Assembly: GCF_040905785.1 (NCBI RefSeq) | Contig: NZ_JBBDQW010000005.1 | Span: forward strand, 62,001 to 126,000 | Origin: Tistlia sp040905785 | GTDB taxonomy: Bacteria > Pseudomonadota > Alphaproteobacteria > Kiloniellales > DSM-21159 | Direction of reading: 5' to 3' | DNA: 64,000 nucleotides | Shown here: positions 46,421 through 55,503 of the stretch, in pieces | How positions within the stretch are numbered: position 1 is the stretch's first letter | How the letters are laid out: each line of letters begins with the position of its first letter | Notes under the pieces: model-generated | What the model was told of the DNA's origin: nothing | Seen by the model: only the letters and a program-made list of their open reading frames with translations | The model's database searches: none | Translations under genes and position numbers: made by a program

Positions 46421-47646
46421 GCGCGCCGGCCAGCGTCAGCGAGGCGGTGCGAGCCTGGACCGGCTGCGAGCACGTGGTCTTCGTCCACAGCGGCAGCGCG
46501 GCGCTGGGTCTGGCCCTCTGGGCGAGCGGCGCCGGCGCGACGGCCGCCAGCGTCGCCGTGCCGGCGCTCGCTTGCTGGACGCTGACGCAATCCGTGCTGG
46601 AGGCCGGCGCGCAGCCTCGCTACGCCGAGGTCGGCACGGACCTGCAGGCGACGCCGGAGGGGGTGCGCGCGACCGGCGCCGACTTCGCGATGAGCGTGGC
46701 GGCCTGGGGCGCGCCGTGCCGCCTGCCGCCCGCCTCGCCGGTGCCGCCGCGGGTCGCCGACCTGACGCTGTCGCCGCTGTCCGCCTTCGATGCGCTCGCC
46801 GGCGCCGCCGACTTCCTGGTGCTGAGCCTGGGCCGCGGCAAGCCGTGGGATATCGGGGCGGGCGGCATTCTCGCCTGCGCCGACGAGAGTCTGGCGACGG
46901 AGGTCCGCGACCGCGTCCAGTTCGGCCGGCGCGGTCTGCGCTGGCACCGCCGCGGGCCGCGGATCGTCGCCGCCGCTGCGCTGGGCGAGCCCGCGCTGGC
47001 TGCCTGGCAGCGCCTGGTCGAGGGACGCGACGCCCACATCGAGGCACGGCTGGCCTGGGAAGCGCTGTCGGCAGGCACAGCGCTGCGGCCCGTGCCGCTG
47101 GCGGAGCCCGCCCGCGCCGGCGTCACCGCCATCGTGCCGCACCTGCTGGCGCCGGACTTCGACCTGACGGGCGAGGATCTCTACCGCGTCGCGATCGCCG
47201 AGCGGATGCCCATCGGGGTGCAGCCGGTCTCGCCGGCCTATCTCGAGCCCGCGGGGGCCGATCTCTGCGGCGGCTGCCCCGCCGCAGAAGCGCTGTCCGA
47301 CCGTCTCGTGTTCGTCTCCTCGGCGGCGCTTGGGGCACCACTCTCCGAACGCTTGGCGAGGTTCCTCGATCGCGTGCAGGCGAACGTCGCCCGCCTGCGG
47401 TTTCCGTTCGGGCTGCCGATCGACACGCCGGCCGCACCGCTGCCAGAGCCGTATCGCCGCTGGGCGGCGTACGGGGTGCTGTGCCGCGGACTGGACGGCA
47501 GCTTCCGGGTGCTCGACACGCTGACGGCCAAGCTCTTCGCCGTCGATGCGAACTTAGCCACGGCGCTGGCCGCGGCGCAGGCGCCGGCCGCACCGCTCTC
47601 GGCCGCGCGCGTGCCGCCAGTGCGCCTGGCGGAGGCAGCCCCATGA
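46417..47646 (+). CDS. DegT/DnrJ/EryC1-like PLP protein with C-terminal extension
   Basis: A protein of 409 residues. Residues 1-320 follow the sugar-aminotransferase fold: VFVHSGSAALGLALWASG, then VAVPALACWTLTQSVLEAGAQPRYAEV, and a likely PLP Lys in LSLGRGKPWDIGAGGILAC. The usual Asp-Ala acid pair is reduced to VADLTLSP, so activity may differ. The last 80 residues (YGVLCRGLDGSFRVLDTLTAKLFAVDANLATAL) are not part of the family and look like a PqqD-type recognition fold. If so, the enzyme would act on the leader-bound peptide. The reaction is unknown. Confidence 0.72.
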   Translation: MSAPASVSEAVRAWTGCEHVVFVHSGSAALGLALWASGAGATAASVAVPALACWTLTQSVLEAGAQPRYAEVGTDLQATPEGVRATGADFAMSVAAWGAPCRLPPASPVPPRVADLTLSPLSAFDALAGAADFLVLSLGRGKPWDIGAGGILACADESLATEVRDRVQFGRRGLRWHRRGPRIVAAAALGEPALAAWQRLVEGRDAHIEARLAWEALSAGTALRPVPLAEPARAGVTAIVPHLLAPDFDLTGEDLYRVAIAERMPIGVQPVSPAYLEPAGADLCGGCPAAEALSDRLVFVSSAALGAPLSERLARFLDRVQANVARLRFPFGLPIDTPAAPLPEPYRRWAAYGVLCRGLDGSFRVLDTLTAKLFAVDANLATALAAAQAPAAPLSAARVPPVRLAEAAP

Positions 47647-48593
47647 TCGACCACCGGCTGGGATCGAAGCCGGAGGACTGGGCGGCGGCGCGCCTTCTGG
47701 CGCTGCACTACACGGTTGCGGTCGAGGGGCCCGCCGAGGGGCCGATGCCGCGACGGCAGGACGGCTCGGCCTTCACGGCCGTGCCGTCTTGGCTCGACGC
47801 GCGGCTGCGCCTGCCGTTCGACCGCACACGCCGCAACCGCAACTGGCGCCGCGCCCTGGCGCGGTCGGAGGCGGCTTGGGAGGCCGCCGGGCTTCGCTTC
47901 GAGCTACGTCCGGCGGCGGAGTTCGGCGAGGCCGAGGTGATCGACTCGCTCTACTTCGGCCCGCTGGTGCGCGAGTTCTACAGCCGTGGCATCTCCCCCT
48001 ACGGCGCCCACAATCTCGAGGCCTTCTGCCGCCTGCTCGCCGGCGGGGCCTGGGTCGGTCTGGTGCGGTGCGGCCAAGGGATCGTCGGCGGCGCCGTCTT
48101 GCAGCCGGCGGCGCCGGCGCGCGCGACCCGCCATCTCCTGTGCGGCACGGCGATCGCGGACGGTTCCGCCGTGTCCGGCATGGTGTTCGCCCTGTCGCCC
48201 GCCTACCGCGGATGCCGCCGGGCGCTCTGGAGGCGCCTTGCCGACGGCTTGGCGGCGCACAAGGTGACGGCCCTCTCGCTCGGGCGCGAGACGCCCTGGC
48301 TGGACGCGCGCTACGTGCCGGTCGTGATCGAGAAGCTGCGCTGGGCTGACGAGGTGACGGTCGGTCAAGGGGAAACCGGCCTCTGGCTGGCTGCACATCC
48401 CGCGCGCGCCGCCGAGCAGCGGATGGTGCTGTTCGAGCGAGCGGGCGACGGCGTGCGCCTGCGCGGCTTCGGGGACGAGGCGAGCGCGGCGGCGGCGGCC
48501 CTGGCCGGCGCCCTGAGCGAGGCCACGCCGTCCGCGGAGCCCGCGCGCGCCAACCGGCTCCGCGCTTCCGCCACCGAACCCTCTCACGTGTGA
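47643..48593 (+). CDS. FemAB/GNAT-like protein
   Basis: A protein of 316 residues. The middle part (ISPYGAHNLEAFCRLLAGGAWVGLVRCGQGIVGGAVL, then SAVSGMVFALSPAYRGCRRALWRRLADGLAAHKVTALSLGRETP) has the order of a GNAT or FemAB fold, which transfers acyl or aminoacyl groups. It lacks the classic GNAT QxxGxG/A loop, so FemAB-like is preferred. The ATG at 47643 overlaps the preceding stop by 4 bp. It could add an aminoacyl or acyl group to the peptide. Function unproven. Confidence 0.65.
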   Translation: MIDHRLGSKPEDWAAARLLALHYTVAVEGPAEGPMPRRQDGSAFTAVPSWLDARLRLPFDRTRRNRNWRRALARSEAAWEAAGLRFELRPAAEFGEAEVIDSLYFGPLVREFYSRGISPYGAHNLEAFCRLLAGGAWVGLVRCGQGIVGGAVLQPAAPARATRHLLCGTAIADGSAVSGMVFALSPAYRGCRRALWRRLADGLAAHKVTALSLGRETPWLDARYVPVVIEKLRWADEVTVGQGETGLWLAAHPARAAEQRMVLFERAGDGVRLRGFGDEASAAAAALAGALSEATPSAEPARANRLRASATEPSHV

Positions 48594-48600
48594 GACGGCC

Positions 48601-49086
48601 ATGCCCCGATCGCGCCAGTGGATGACCATCGATGCGACGCCGCAGGCGCTCGAGCCCTCCGAGCGCCTGCGCCAGCCCGAAGCCGGCGATGCGCGCGCCG
48701 TCGGCCTGCTACTGCACGACGCTTACGCCGGCACCGTCGACGACGAGGGGGAAAGTCCGGAAGAGGCCGTCGCGGAAGCCACGAAGGCGCTCGACGGCAC
48801 CTACGGCACGCCGATCCCAGCGGCCAGCTTCATGGCGATGGACGACGGCCAGCCGGTCAGCGTCAGCTTCGTCACCGAGTTCGAGGGCGAGCCGCTGCTG
48901 GCCTTCTGCGCTACCGCCAAGGCGCACCAGCGCCACGGCTTGGCCACCGACCTGGTCCGCCGCAGCCTCGACGCGCTTGCCCGGCTGGGATACCGCCGGC
49001 TGCGCCTGATCGTCACGCGGGCGAACGAGCCTGCCGTGCGGCTCTACCGGGAGCTCGGTTTCCTGGAGGAGAAGGACGATGCCTGA
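48601..49086 (+). CDS. GNAT family N-acetyltransferase
   Basis: An acetyltransferase of 161 residues with the acetyl-CoA loop HQRHGLATDLVRRSLDALARLGYRRLRLIV and the C-terminal NEPAVRLYRELGFLEE typical of the RimI-like GNAT group. The N-terminal 30 residues are extended. It is 7 bp downstream of the FemAB-like gene and overlaps the second radical SAM gene by 8 bp. It may acetylate the peptide N-terminus or act as a self-protection enzyme. Confidence 0.88.
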   Translation: MPRSRQWMTIDATPQALEPSERLRQPEAGDARAVGLLLHDAYAGTVDDEGESPEEAVAEATKALDGTYGTPIPAASFMAMDDGQPVSVSFVTEFEGEPLLAFCATAKAHQRHGLATDLVRRSLDALARLGYRRLRLIVTRANEPAVRLYRELGFLEEKDDA

Positions 49087-51400
49087 TGACGGGGCCGGCG
49101 CACTCCGCTCCCTCGACTTCAGCGTGATCATGCCGCCGGGGGTCGACTCGACCCTGTATCCCTGGGGCCCGCACAGCGTCGTCGACTACGTGCGCAGCTC
49201 GGTTCCGCGGGTGTCCGGCCGCGTCGTCGACCTGCGCCCCGTCGTCGCTGGCTCCGGCATCGTCGCGCGGCATCGGCCTACCCTGAAGCGCGCCATGGCT
49301 GTCCTGTCGGCGGAAAGCGCAGGGGTCTGCTTCGGGCACGCGCTCAACCCCTACATCTTTCTCGGCCTGCTGGCGGCCGGCGGCGGCGAGCTGCCCGGGA
49401 TCGCAGCGCGCGCCGGGCTGCTGTCCCCGACCGGCCGGCTCGCCCGCCTGCGGCCCGGCGCCGATCGTCGCTTCGCCGTGGCACTGCGGGCGCTGCAGCA
49501 GGACTACGAGACCTCTATCGCGGCCGCGCTCTGGCCGCAGACGGCCGGCCCGCCGGCGCAGCGCCGCGTCATCGGCATCAGCGTCTACGATTATCTGCTG
49601 ATCGGCGCGCTGCATATCGCGCGGATCATCCGGCGGCGCGATCCCGAAGCCATCATCCTGCTCGGCGGCGACTACTTCGACGAGGCCACCGGGACAGCGC
49701 TGGCGGCGGCAGCCCGGCACGATCCGAACCTGGCGGTCGATGGGGTCGTGGTCGGCTACGGCGAGGCGATCTGCCGCGACCTCGTCGCAGCGCTGAAGGC
49801 GGGCGCCGCGCCTGGCGAGATCACGGTTCCGGGGCTGCTGTCGACGCGCGGCGCGCCAGGCACCGCCCGGATCGTCACGCCCGAGGAGTACGGCACGGCC
49901 GAGCCGCGCGTCGACTACGTGCGCACGGACGCGGCCGCCGCGATCCGGGTCCTGTCCCAGCGCGGCTGCTCCTGGGGCGAATGCAGCTTCTGCTCGCAGA
50001 TCGACCGGCGGCGCTACTCCCCGGTGGACCAGCGCAGCCTGCACCACGAGCTCGACGCGGCCTGCCGTGCGCGCGAGGCGCGGCCGTCCGCTTGCAAGGC
50101 CCCCGCGGGCCGGATCTCCTTCGATGCCGACGAGAACGACCTGCGGGTCGTCCTGCCGCTGATGGAGACGATCGCCGCCGATCGTTCCGCTGCCGAAGGA
50201 ACCGGCACACAGGTCTCGGCGGATCGCTATCTGCTGGAGTTCTGGCTGATGGTGCGCAGCTTCCGGGCCGAGTTCCTGCCGGTGGCCGGCCGGCTGGGCA
50301 GCCGCCTGCTGAGCCGCGTCCGGCTCAACGTCGAGAGCCTCGGCCCCGAGACCTTGACGGCCATGCGCAAGGGGTTCTCGCCGCTGCAGGCGCTGGAAGC
50401 GGTCAAGGCGCTGCGCGATGCGGGGCAGCTCGTGGCGACCAACTACTTCGTCGGCTATCCGACCCAGCGCCCCGACGACGTCGCCGCGGAGGCGGCGTTG
50501 CTGGAGCGATCGCTGCACCTCTTCGCCCCACCGCAGACGATTTTCTATGCCTTCCCCTATGCCGCCAACGGGCGCGACGACATTGCCGCCCAGCAGGAGC
50601 GGTTCCGCGTGCGCATCGAGCGCCTGCCCAAAGACGGCTGGGCGAAGGAGCTGTTCGGTCTCGACCTGCCGTTTTCAATCTGGGCGCATCGCTATCGCCG
50701 CACCGGGCGGACGGATCGCGGCGAGCTCCTGGCCCGCGTGCATCACCGCCTGACCCTGGCACAGACGCGGCGGCGACGGGCGGAGGGCGCCTGGCTGGTG
50801 CTGGGTGGACCGGGCAGCGTGCCACCGCGCGGCGCCTTGATGCCGTACAGGCTGGCGGAGGCGGCCGCCCGGCTCATGCTGCGCGGCGCCGAGGCGCTCG
50901 CCGGCACGCGCGCCTATCGGCGGCGTCAGGCTTTGATCGACACGCTGGACGCCCTGCGCCAGGCGGCGGCGCAGCCCGACCAGGCCGGGCCGGCGATGCC
51001 GGACCTGCGCATCGCGGGCGACCGGCTGGCGCGCTGCGATCCCGCGGGGCAGCGCACGCAAACGCCGCTGGACGACGCCGAACTGGCCGTCCTGCGCGTC
51101 TGCTACTGGACCCGGACCGAGCGGGAGCTGGAGCGCGCGCTGCCACAGCTATCGAAGGAGCGTCTGGGCGAGATCGTCGCCCGCCACCTCGCGCTGGGCA
51201 GTCTCGTCTGCCACCGGCGCGCGCTGCTGTGCGTCGCGCACGACCCTGCCTTCGCGCGCCAGGGGGCGGTGGAGACCGCTCCGCGTCGACTGCGTCTGAT
51301 GCCGCCCGGCGCTGTGCCGGCGGGCGACGGGCAGGCGGGCGACGCGCAGGCCGGCGACGCGGCGCGCCGTGGCCGGGCCGAGGACGCGGTGGCTGGCTAG
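49079..51400 (+). CDS. Radical SAM protein with B12-binding-like domain, RiPP-maturation type
   Basis: A protein of 773 residues. Residues 15-290 contain a B12-binding-like Rossmann domain (RVIGISVYDYLLIGALHIARIIRRRDPEAIILLGGDYF). The cluster motif is RGC297SWGEC302SFC305, that is Cx4Cx2C, not the canonical Cx3Cx2C; it resembles the RGCWWGE...C..C motif of RiPP-maturation radical SAM C-methyltransferases (PoyC type). NVESLGPETLTAMRKGFSP is the later barrel strand. The C-terminal 250 residues are helical and basic, with a winged-helix-like stretch (LDDAELAVLRVCYWTRTERELERAL). It ends 2 bp before the peptidase gene. Confidence 0.85.
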   Translation: MPDDGAGALRSLDFSVIMPPGVDSTLYPWGPHSVVDYVRSSVPRVSGRVVDLRPVVAGSGIVARHRPTLKRAMAVLSAESAGVCFGHALNPYIFLGLLAAGGGELPGIAARAGLLSPTGRLARLRPGADRRFAVALRALQQDYETSIAAALWPQTAGPPAQRRVIGISVYDYLLIGALHIARIIRRRDPEAIILLGGDYFDEATGTALAAAARHDPNLAVDGVVVGYGEAICRDLVAALKAGAAPGEITVPGLLSTRGAPGTARIVTPEEYGTAEPRVDYVRTDAAAAIRVLSQRGCSWGECSFCSQIDRRRYSPVDQRSLHHELDAACRAREARPSACKAPAGRISFDADENDLRVVLPLMETIAADRSAAEGTGTQVSADRYLLEFWLMVRSFRAEFLPVAGRLGSRLLSRVRLNVESLGPETLTAMRKGFSPLQALEAVKALRDAGQLVATNYFVGYPTQRPDDVAAEAALLERSLHLFAPPQTIFYAFPYAANGRDDIAAQQERFRVRIERLPKDGWAKELFGLDLPFSIWAHRYRRTGRTDRGELLARVHHRLTLAQTRRRRAEGAWLVLGGPGSVPPRGALMPYRLAEAAARLMLRGAEALAGTRAYRRRQALIDTLDALRQAAAQPDQAGPAMPDLRIAGDRLARCDPAGQRTQTPLDDAELAVLRVCYWTRTERELERALPQLSKERLGEIVARHLALGSLVCHRRALLCVAHDPAFARQGAVETAPRRLRLMPPGAVPAGDGQAGDAQAGDAARRGRAEDAVAG

Positions 51401-51402
51401 CC

Positions 51403-53049
51403 ATGGCCGAGCGCTTCCATCGCGTGCGCCACAACGCCCCCGGACTCGGGACGGGTTCGACCGAAGAGGGCCAAGTGTTTCGCACCCTGCTGAGCGTCGA
51501 TCTCGGCGCACGCCGCCGTGCGTCCCAGGAGCTGCTGGCCGAGATGGCGCAGCAGCAGGCGCAGGAGGTGCTGCACGCCGTCCTGGCGCCGGCCGGCGGT
51601 GGCCCGCGCTCCGACCTCGTCCTGGTCAACAGGCGCTTCTCGCGGCTGTCCGGAACCCACCTCTTCAGCTTCTTTCAGACAGCGGACAGCGTCGAGGTCG
51701 GCGGTACGAACCTCAAGGTCGAGCTCGCGCCGGACGGGCGCTTGGTGTCCCTCAACGCCGACCTCGCCGACCCTCCGGCGGTGTCGGCGCGGCCGACTGT
51801 GAGCGCGGAGGCTGCGTGGCGGCGCCTGATCGGGCGGTTCCGCCTCGACGCGGAGGCCCCGCCTGCCGGGGCGCGGCTGGCCTTCCTTGCGGCTGACGAG
51901 GTCGTGGAGGGCGGTGCCCCCAGCTGGCGGCTGGTGCATGACTTTCCCGACGTCCCGCTGCCGCCGGAGGTCGCGGAGGCGGCGGCGGCGCGCTCGCCGA
52001 GCGGCACCTACGATCTCTACGTCGATGCGCATGCAGGCGAGGTGGTGGCGGTCCGGCCCACGGCACGGCGGCTGGCTGCGGAAATCCCGGTGTCGCTCAC
52101 CGGCATGGACGCTGTGGGCCGGCAGCAGACCTTCGACGGGCGCCGCACACCGGAGGGTCTGTACAGCCTGCACGACCTGCGGCGGGGCATAGAGGTCTAC
52201 GATCTGGAGTATGCCGATCTCCGATCCGCCACGAAGCTCGGTACGCCGGTGCGCCACACCTCGGCCGCCTTCGGCGCGATCAACCCGGCGGCCGTGTCGG
52301 CGCACTGCAACCTGGTGCGGATCTATGACTTCTACAACGGCGTGCTGCTGCATCCAGGCGTGGATGGAGAGAGGGCGCCGCTGGTCGGGGTCGTCAACTG
52401 CACCAGCGCCGCCTCCGGGGATGCGCCGCCCGAGTGGTCGAACGCGATCTGGTGGAACGGCCGCATGTGGTTCGGCCAGGTTCGCGGCGGCAGCGATCTG
52501 GCGAGCTTGGCACGGCTGCTCGACGTGGCGGCGCACGAGGTAACGCACGGGGTCATTGCGGCGGTCACCGAATTCTCGGCGATCAACGAGCCGGCGGCGC
52601 TGGAGGAGTCTTTTGCGGACATCTTCGGCCTGTGCATCGCCAACTGGGGCGACGCGCCGCCGGCCGACGCGCAGGGCTGGAGCTGGACGATCGGCGCCGG
52701 CCTGGGCCCCGGGGGTACGGCACTGCGCGATCTGGAGGATCCCGCCGCGGGCGGCTTTCCGGTGCACTACTCGCAATACCAGACCGCGCCCTTTTCCGAG
52801 CACGCGAACTGCGTCATCCATACCCTGGCGGCAAAGGCTCTTCTGACCGCCCGCAGCAGCGGTAGCGCCGTACTGTCGCCCAAGGAAACCGCGGAGCTCT
52901 ACTTCCTGACGCTCTCCCGGCTGACCCGCTCGGCCCGCTTCCTGGACGTGCGGGAAACCATGGCAGCCATCGTCGCACTGCGGTTTCCGACCCGCCCCGA
53001 GGTGGCCGATGCGCTCTCGCGCGCCTATGACGCCGTCGGCATCGCCTGA
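51403..53049 (+). CDS. M4 (thermolysin-like) metallopeptidase without signal peptide
   Basis: A peptidase of 548 residues. Zinc ligands are His378 and His382 (HEVTH) and Glu402 (LEESFADIFG, 20 residues after His382 as in thermolysin); the catalytic His is in EHANCVIHTLA. Residues 25-230 correspond to the FTP/PepSY propeptide (SGTHLFSFFQTADSVEVGGTNLKVEL). Classical M4 enzymes are secreted, but here the N-terminus (AERFHRVRHNAPGLGTG) has no hydrophobic segment, so it should stay in the cytosol. As the last gene of the operon it is a candidate leader peptidase. A secreted role through another route is less likely. Confidence 0.92.
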   Translation: MAERFHRVRHNAPGLGTGSTEEGQVFRTLLSVDLGARRRASQELLAEMAQQQAQEVLHAVLAPAGGGPRSDLVLVNRRFSRLSGTHLFSFFQTADSVEVGGTNLKVELAPDGRLVSLNADLADPPAVSARPTVSAEAAWRRLIGRFRLDAEAPPAGARLAFLAADEVVEGGAPSWRLVHDFPDVPLPPEVAEAAAARSPSGTYDLYVDAHAGEVVAVRPTARRLAAEIPVSLTGMDAVGRQQTFDGRRTPEGLYSLHDLRRGIEVYDLEYADLRSATKLGTPVRHTSAAFGAINPAAVSAHCNLVRIYDFYNGVLLHPGVDGERAPLVGVVNCTSAASGDAPPEWSNAIWWNGRMWFGQVRGGSDLASLARLLDVAAHEVTHGVIAAVTEFSAINEPAALEESFADIFGLCIANWGDAPPADAQGWSWTIGAGLGPGGTALRDLEDPAAGGFPVHYSQYQTAPFSEHANCVIHTLAAKALLTARSSGSAVLSPKETAELYFLTLSRLTRSARFLDVRETMAAIVALRFPTRPEVADALSRAYDAVGIA

Positions 53050-53423
53050 TCCGAGCGGATCGGGCACGCTTGTCCTCGGCGGCGCGCACCTAAAGCTGGG
53101 CCGTTGAGGGTGCTCGATATCCAGGCGGGGAGGCCGGGGAACCGCACCATGACGCATGACGACACGCCGGAACACCCGCGCCTCGAGGCGCCAAATCGGT
53201 GCCACGGCTTCCGGGGATTCCAGCTACGCCTTTGAAGAGAGTGGTGGGCAGCGGCCGGCGAAGATGGGCACTGGATTATTTGTGCTGTGGCGCCCTAAGT
53301 GAACGTTCGGACATAGAAGAGATACTACCAATCCTGATACCATGTAAGCGTCAATGAAAACACTTAGGAATAACGATAAATTATAAATAAAGAAGTTTTC
53401 AGGATATTGTCCTTTTCATAGAG
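53050..53423. other. Junction region between the RiPP-like operon and the AT-rich island
   Basis: 374 bp without a gene. The first 190 bp have native GC-rich composition, and from about 53270 the DNA becomes AT-rich (TAACGATAAATTATAAATAAAG near 53371). The 11-bp direct repeat of the island (53239-53249) lies just before the shift. No RNA gene is seen. Confidence 0.6.
53239..53249. repeat. Left attachment-site candidate (attL)
   Basis: GAGTGGTGGGC is identical, and in the same orientation, to 62061-62071, which covers the 3' end of tRNA-Lys including the encoded CCA. Base composition changes from GC-rich to AT-rich within about 30 bp to its right. This marks the left boundary of the recombinase-carrying element. 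Confidence 0.7.
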
Positions 53424-53639
53424 TCAAATTTTCCCATACTGATATTTTCTTTTTATATGGGTATTTAAATAAGTTCCTTTTGAATCCGCTTGCAGAAGCT
53501 CCTGGAAAACCCACTCTTCAACGCCATAATAAACGTACGTCTCACCCGACCTAAGAAACCGAACATGTAGTTCCTGATTGTCATGGTCATAACCAATCGC
53601 TTCGATATTGGATGAATCGACATAATGCATTTCAATCAT
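53424..53639 (-). CDS. KTSC domain protein
   Basis: A protein of 71 residues with the KTSC fold: VDSSNIEAIGYDHDNQELHVRFLRSGETYVYYGV, VFQELLQADSKGTYLNTHIKRKY. KTSC is named from lysyl-tRNA synthetase C-terminal relatives and often occurs next to nucleic-acid enzymes. Its ATG overlaps the end of herA by 8 bp, so it is part of the defence operon. Function is unknown; a nucleic-acid-binding or regulatory subunit is likely. It is strongly AT-rich in codon choice compared with the chromosome. Confidence 0.88.
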   Translation of the reverse strand: MIEMHYVDSSNIEAIGYDHDNQELHVRFLRSGETYVYYGVEEWVFQELLQADSKGTYLNTHIKRKYQYGKI

Positions 53640-55497
53640 TGTCAGGTTCCTCCACTTCGCTTTCTGCGATCTGGGCGGAAGTAGACTGCGCGCGCCAGTT
53701 AGTCAGGGCGCGTGAATAGAGGCCCCCATCAGGACGATTTTCCACCTGCCATGCATCAGGTAGTTTAGGATCATCTCCAATAGGCTTTTTCTTCGCCTTA
53801 CGAATACGGACGCGCGACGGTATAGGCATAACTTCACCGAGGAAGATACCCTCTCCTGTACGCAATGAAGGTAGCTGTTCAATGAGTCCACCAAGGTCAT
53901 CAGGTATGGCTGCGCTGACTTTGCCACGATCTGACGAGTTGGTTATCCGCAGAGCAATGAGAGAGCCGCACTGACTCAGGACGGCGCTATCGATCTCAGA
54001 TGGGCGCTGCGTCACGAGCATGAGACCGGTTCCGTACTTGCGACCTTCTTTCGCGATCATAGACAGTGTCCGATGAGCTGAGGAGTCCTCTCCCTCTGGA
54101 ACGAAGCGGTGAGCTTCATCAAGAACGACGAGGAGTGGCTGCTGTCGTCCGCCTATGGGCAGGTCCTGTGCCCAGAATAGCGTATCGTAAACCACGCGTA
54201 GCATTGTCCCCACAATGGTCGGGAGCACTTCGGACGGGAGTCCCGAAACATCAAAAATTGTTATTGGCTTGTCGTGGCCAACCCATTCTCGAACCAACAC
54301 ATCTAGGTCATTTTCTATCTCACCGTCTAAACTCGGCTCATAGCCCCCACCGGGGGAGAAAAGGAAGGAAAAACGGCTATCCTTAAGTCTGCTGCGCATC
54401 AGGTCCAGGTGGCGCTCAAGATTCCGCTTTCTCTGGTTCTTATATGGTTCTTGGTTATAGGGACTTGCGGCAGGATAACGATCAGATCTGAGTTGACTGG
54501 CGTCTCCAACTTCGTCAGGTGGGTAGGCCTGATCCTCTGTCTGCTGATTGCCCGTTGTTCTAAAAGTAACGCGCTCGAAGCGATCAAGGTCGTACCAGAG
54601 TTTCTTAATGCTAAACGGAACAGGGGTATCAGCTGTAAGCGCCTCGGGTGGCGGAGAAATGGCGAGGCGCTCGGCAGCCACAACTTTCATATCAAGGACT
54701 TGATCGCGTATCGCGGCTTCATGGTTTGGTTGGAGCCCGCCAAGAGTAAGCTGCTGAAGTTCGGAAAAAGGCAGCGCCCAAAACGGGACCCGTAATGGTC
54801 TTTCTCCAGCTTCTTCGTTCGGCCGGATACGGAACACCCTAGCCTTGTCGCCGAGTGCAGTCGCGTACTCCCCGTGAGGATCAATCACAATCGCACGCGC
54901 GTTCGGCAGGCTTCCATCAGAAACCGTTTCCATGAGAACGGTGACGAGGTTCGATTTGCCAGCGCCGGTAGAACCAACGATCGCGCTATGGCGACTAACA
55001 AGTCCGGCTACACTGATATCGGCTGAAATGCCGGATGCAGCGGCTATCTGCCCGACAGAAATAGTGCCTTTCTTCCCTTTCGCCCAGCCGTAGATAACTC
55101 TTAGATCATCATTAGTAACAAGATGGACTTCGTCTCCCACAGTTGGATACTGACCAACGCCGCGCTCAAAATCGCCACCAAGTCCTTCGCCGAATAAGAC
55201 AATCGTCATCCATCGGAAGCCCGATAGTCGAGCCTGAGTCTCGGTCTCCAGTATTGCTCCAAGAGTTTCACCAGCGCTTCCAGGAGGGGCCGCATCTGCG
55301 CCGATTTGAGTACAGACTGCATAGAGGTTGGCGTAACCAAGAGGGACCCTAAAAAATCCGCCAATCTGTCCAACGCGATAAGATTGACCGCCAATCATAA
55401 CCAGCGTTGACGGCATATCTTCACGTAGCCGTACGCGAACTACAGCCCCTGTGACGGAGGCAACCTGGCCTATATATGTCGGATCAGAGAGCGGCAT
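53632..55497 (-). CDS. herA: HerA-type ATPase (DUF87)
   Basis: A FtsK/HerA-family ATPase of 621 residues. An N-terminal HAS-barrel-like domain (residues 1-140, IGQVASVTGAVVRVRLREDMPSTLVMIGGQSY) precedes the RecA-like core; Walker A is GSTGAGKS at 175-182 with Lys181, Walker B is LLVVLDEAHRF, and a late Arg-rich segment (LMLVTQRPSEIDSAVLSQCGS) carries the sensor region. HerA forms hexameric rings that translocate DNA. With the SIR2 gene upstream it matches the HerA-SIR2 (Nezha) antiphage pair, in which the complex degrades NAD and DNA on infection. It follows the SIR2 gene by 6 bp. Confidence 0.93.
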   Translation of the reverse strand: MPLSDPTYIGQVASVTGAVVRVRLREDMPSTLVMIGGQSYRVGQIGGFFRVPLGYANLYAVCTQIGADAAPPGSAGETLGAILETETQARLSGFRWMTIVLFGEGLGGDFERGVGQYPTVGDEVHLVTNDDLRVIYGWAKGKKGTISVGQIAAASGISADISVAGLVSRHSAIVGSTGAGKSNLVTVLMETVSDGSLPNARAIVIDPHGEYATALGDKARVFRIRPNEEAGERPLRVPFWALPFSELQQLTLGGLQPNHEAAIRDQVLDMKVVAAERLAISPPPEALTADTPVPFSIKKLWYDLDRFERVTFRTTGNQQTEDQAYPPDEVGDASQLRSDRYPAASPYNQEPYKNQRKRNLERHLDLMRSRLKDSRFSFLFSPGGGYEPSLDGEIENDLDVLVREWVGHDKPITIFDVSGLPSEVLPTIVGTMLRVVYDTLFWAQDLPIGGRQQPLLVVLDEAHRFVPEGEDSSAHRTLSMIAKEGRKYGTGLMLVTQRPSEIDSAVLSQCGSLIALRITNSSDRGKVSAAIPDDLGGLIEQLPSLRTGEGIFLGEVMPIPSRVRIRKAKKKPIGDDPKLPDAWQVENRPDGGLYSRALTNWRAQSTSAQIAESEVEEPDND

Positions 55498-55503
55498 GGT
55501 GAT

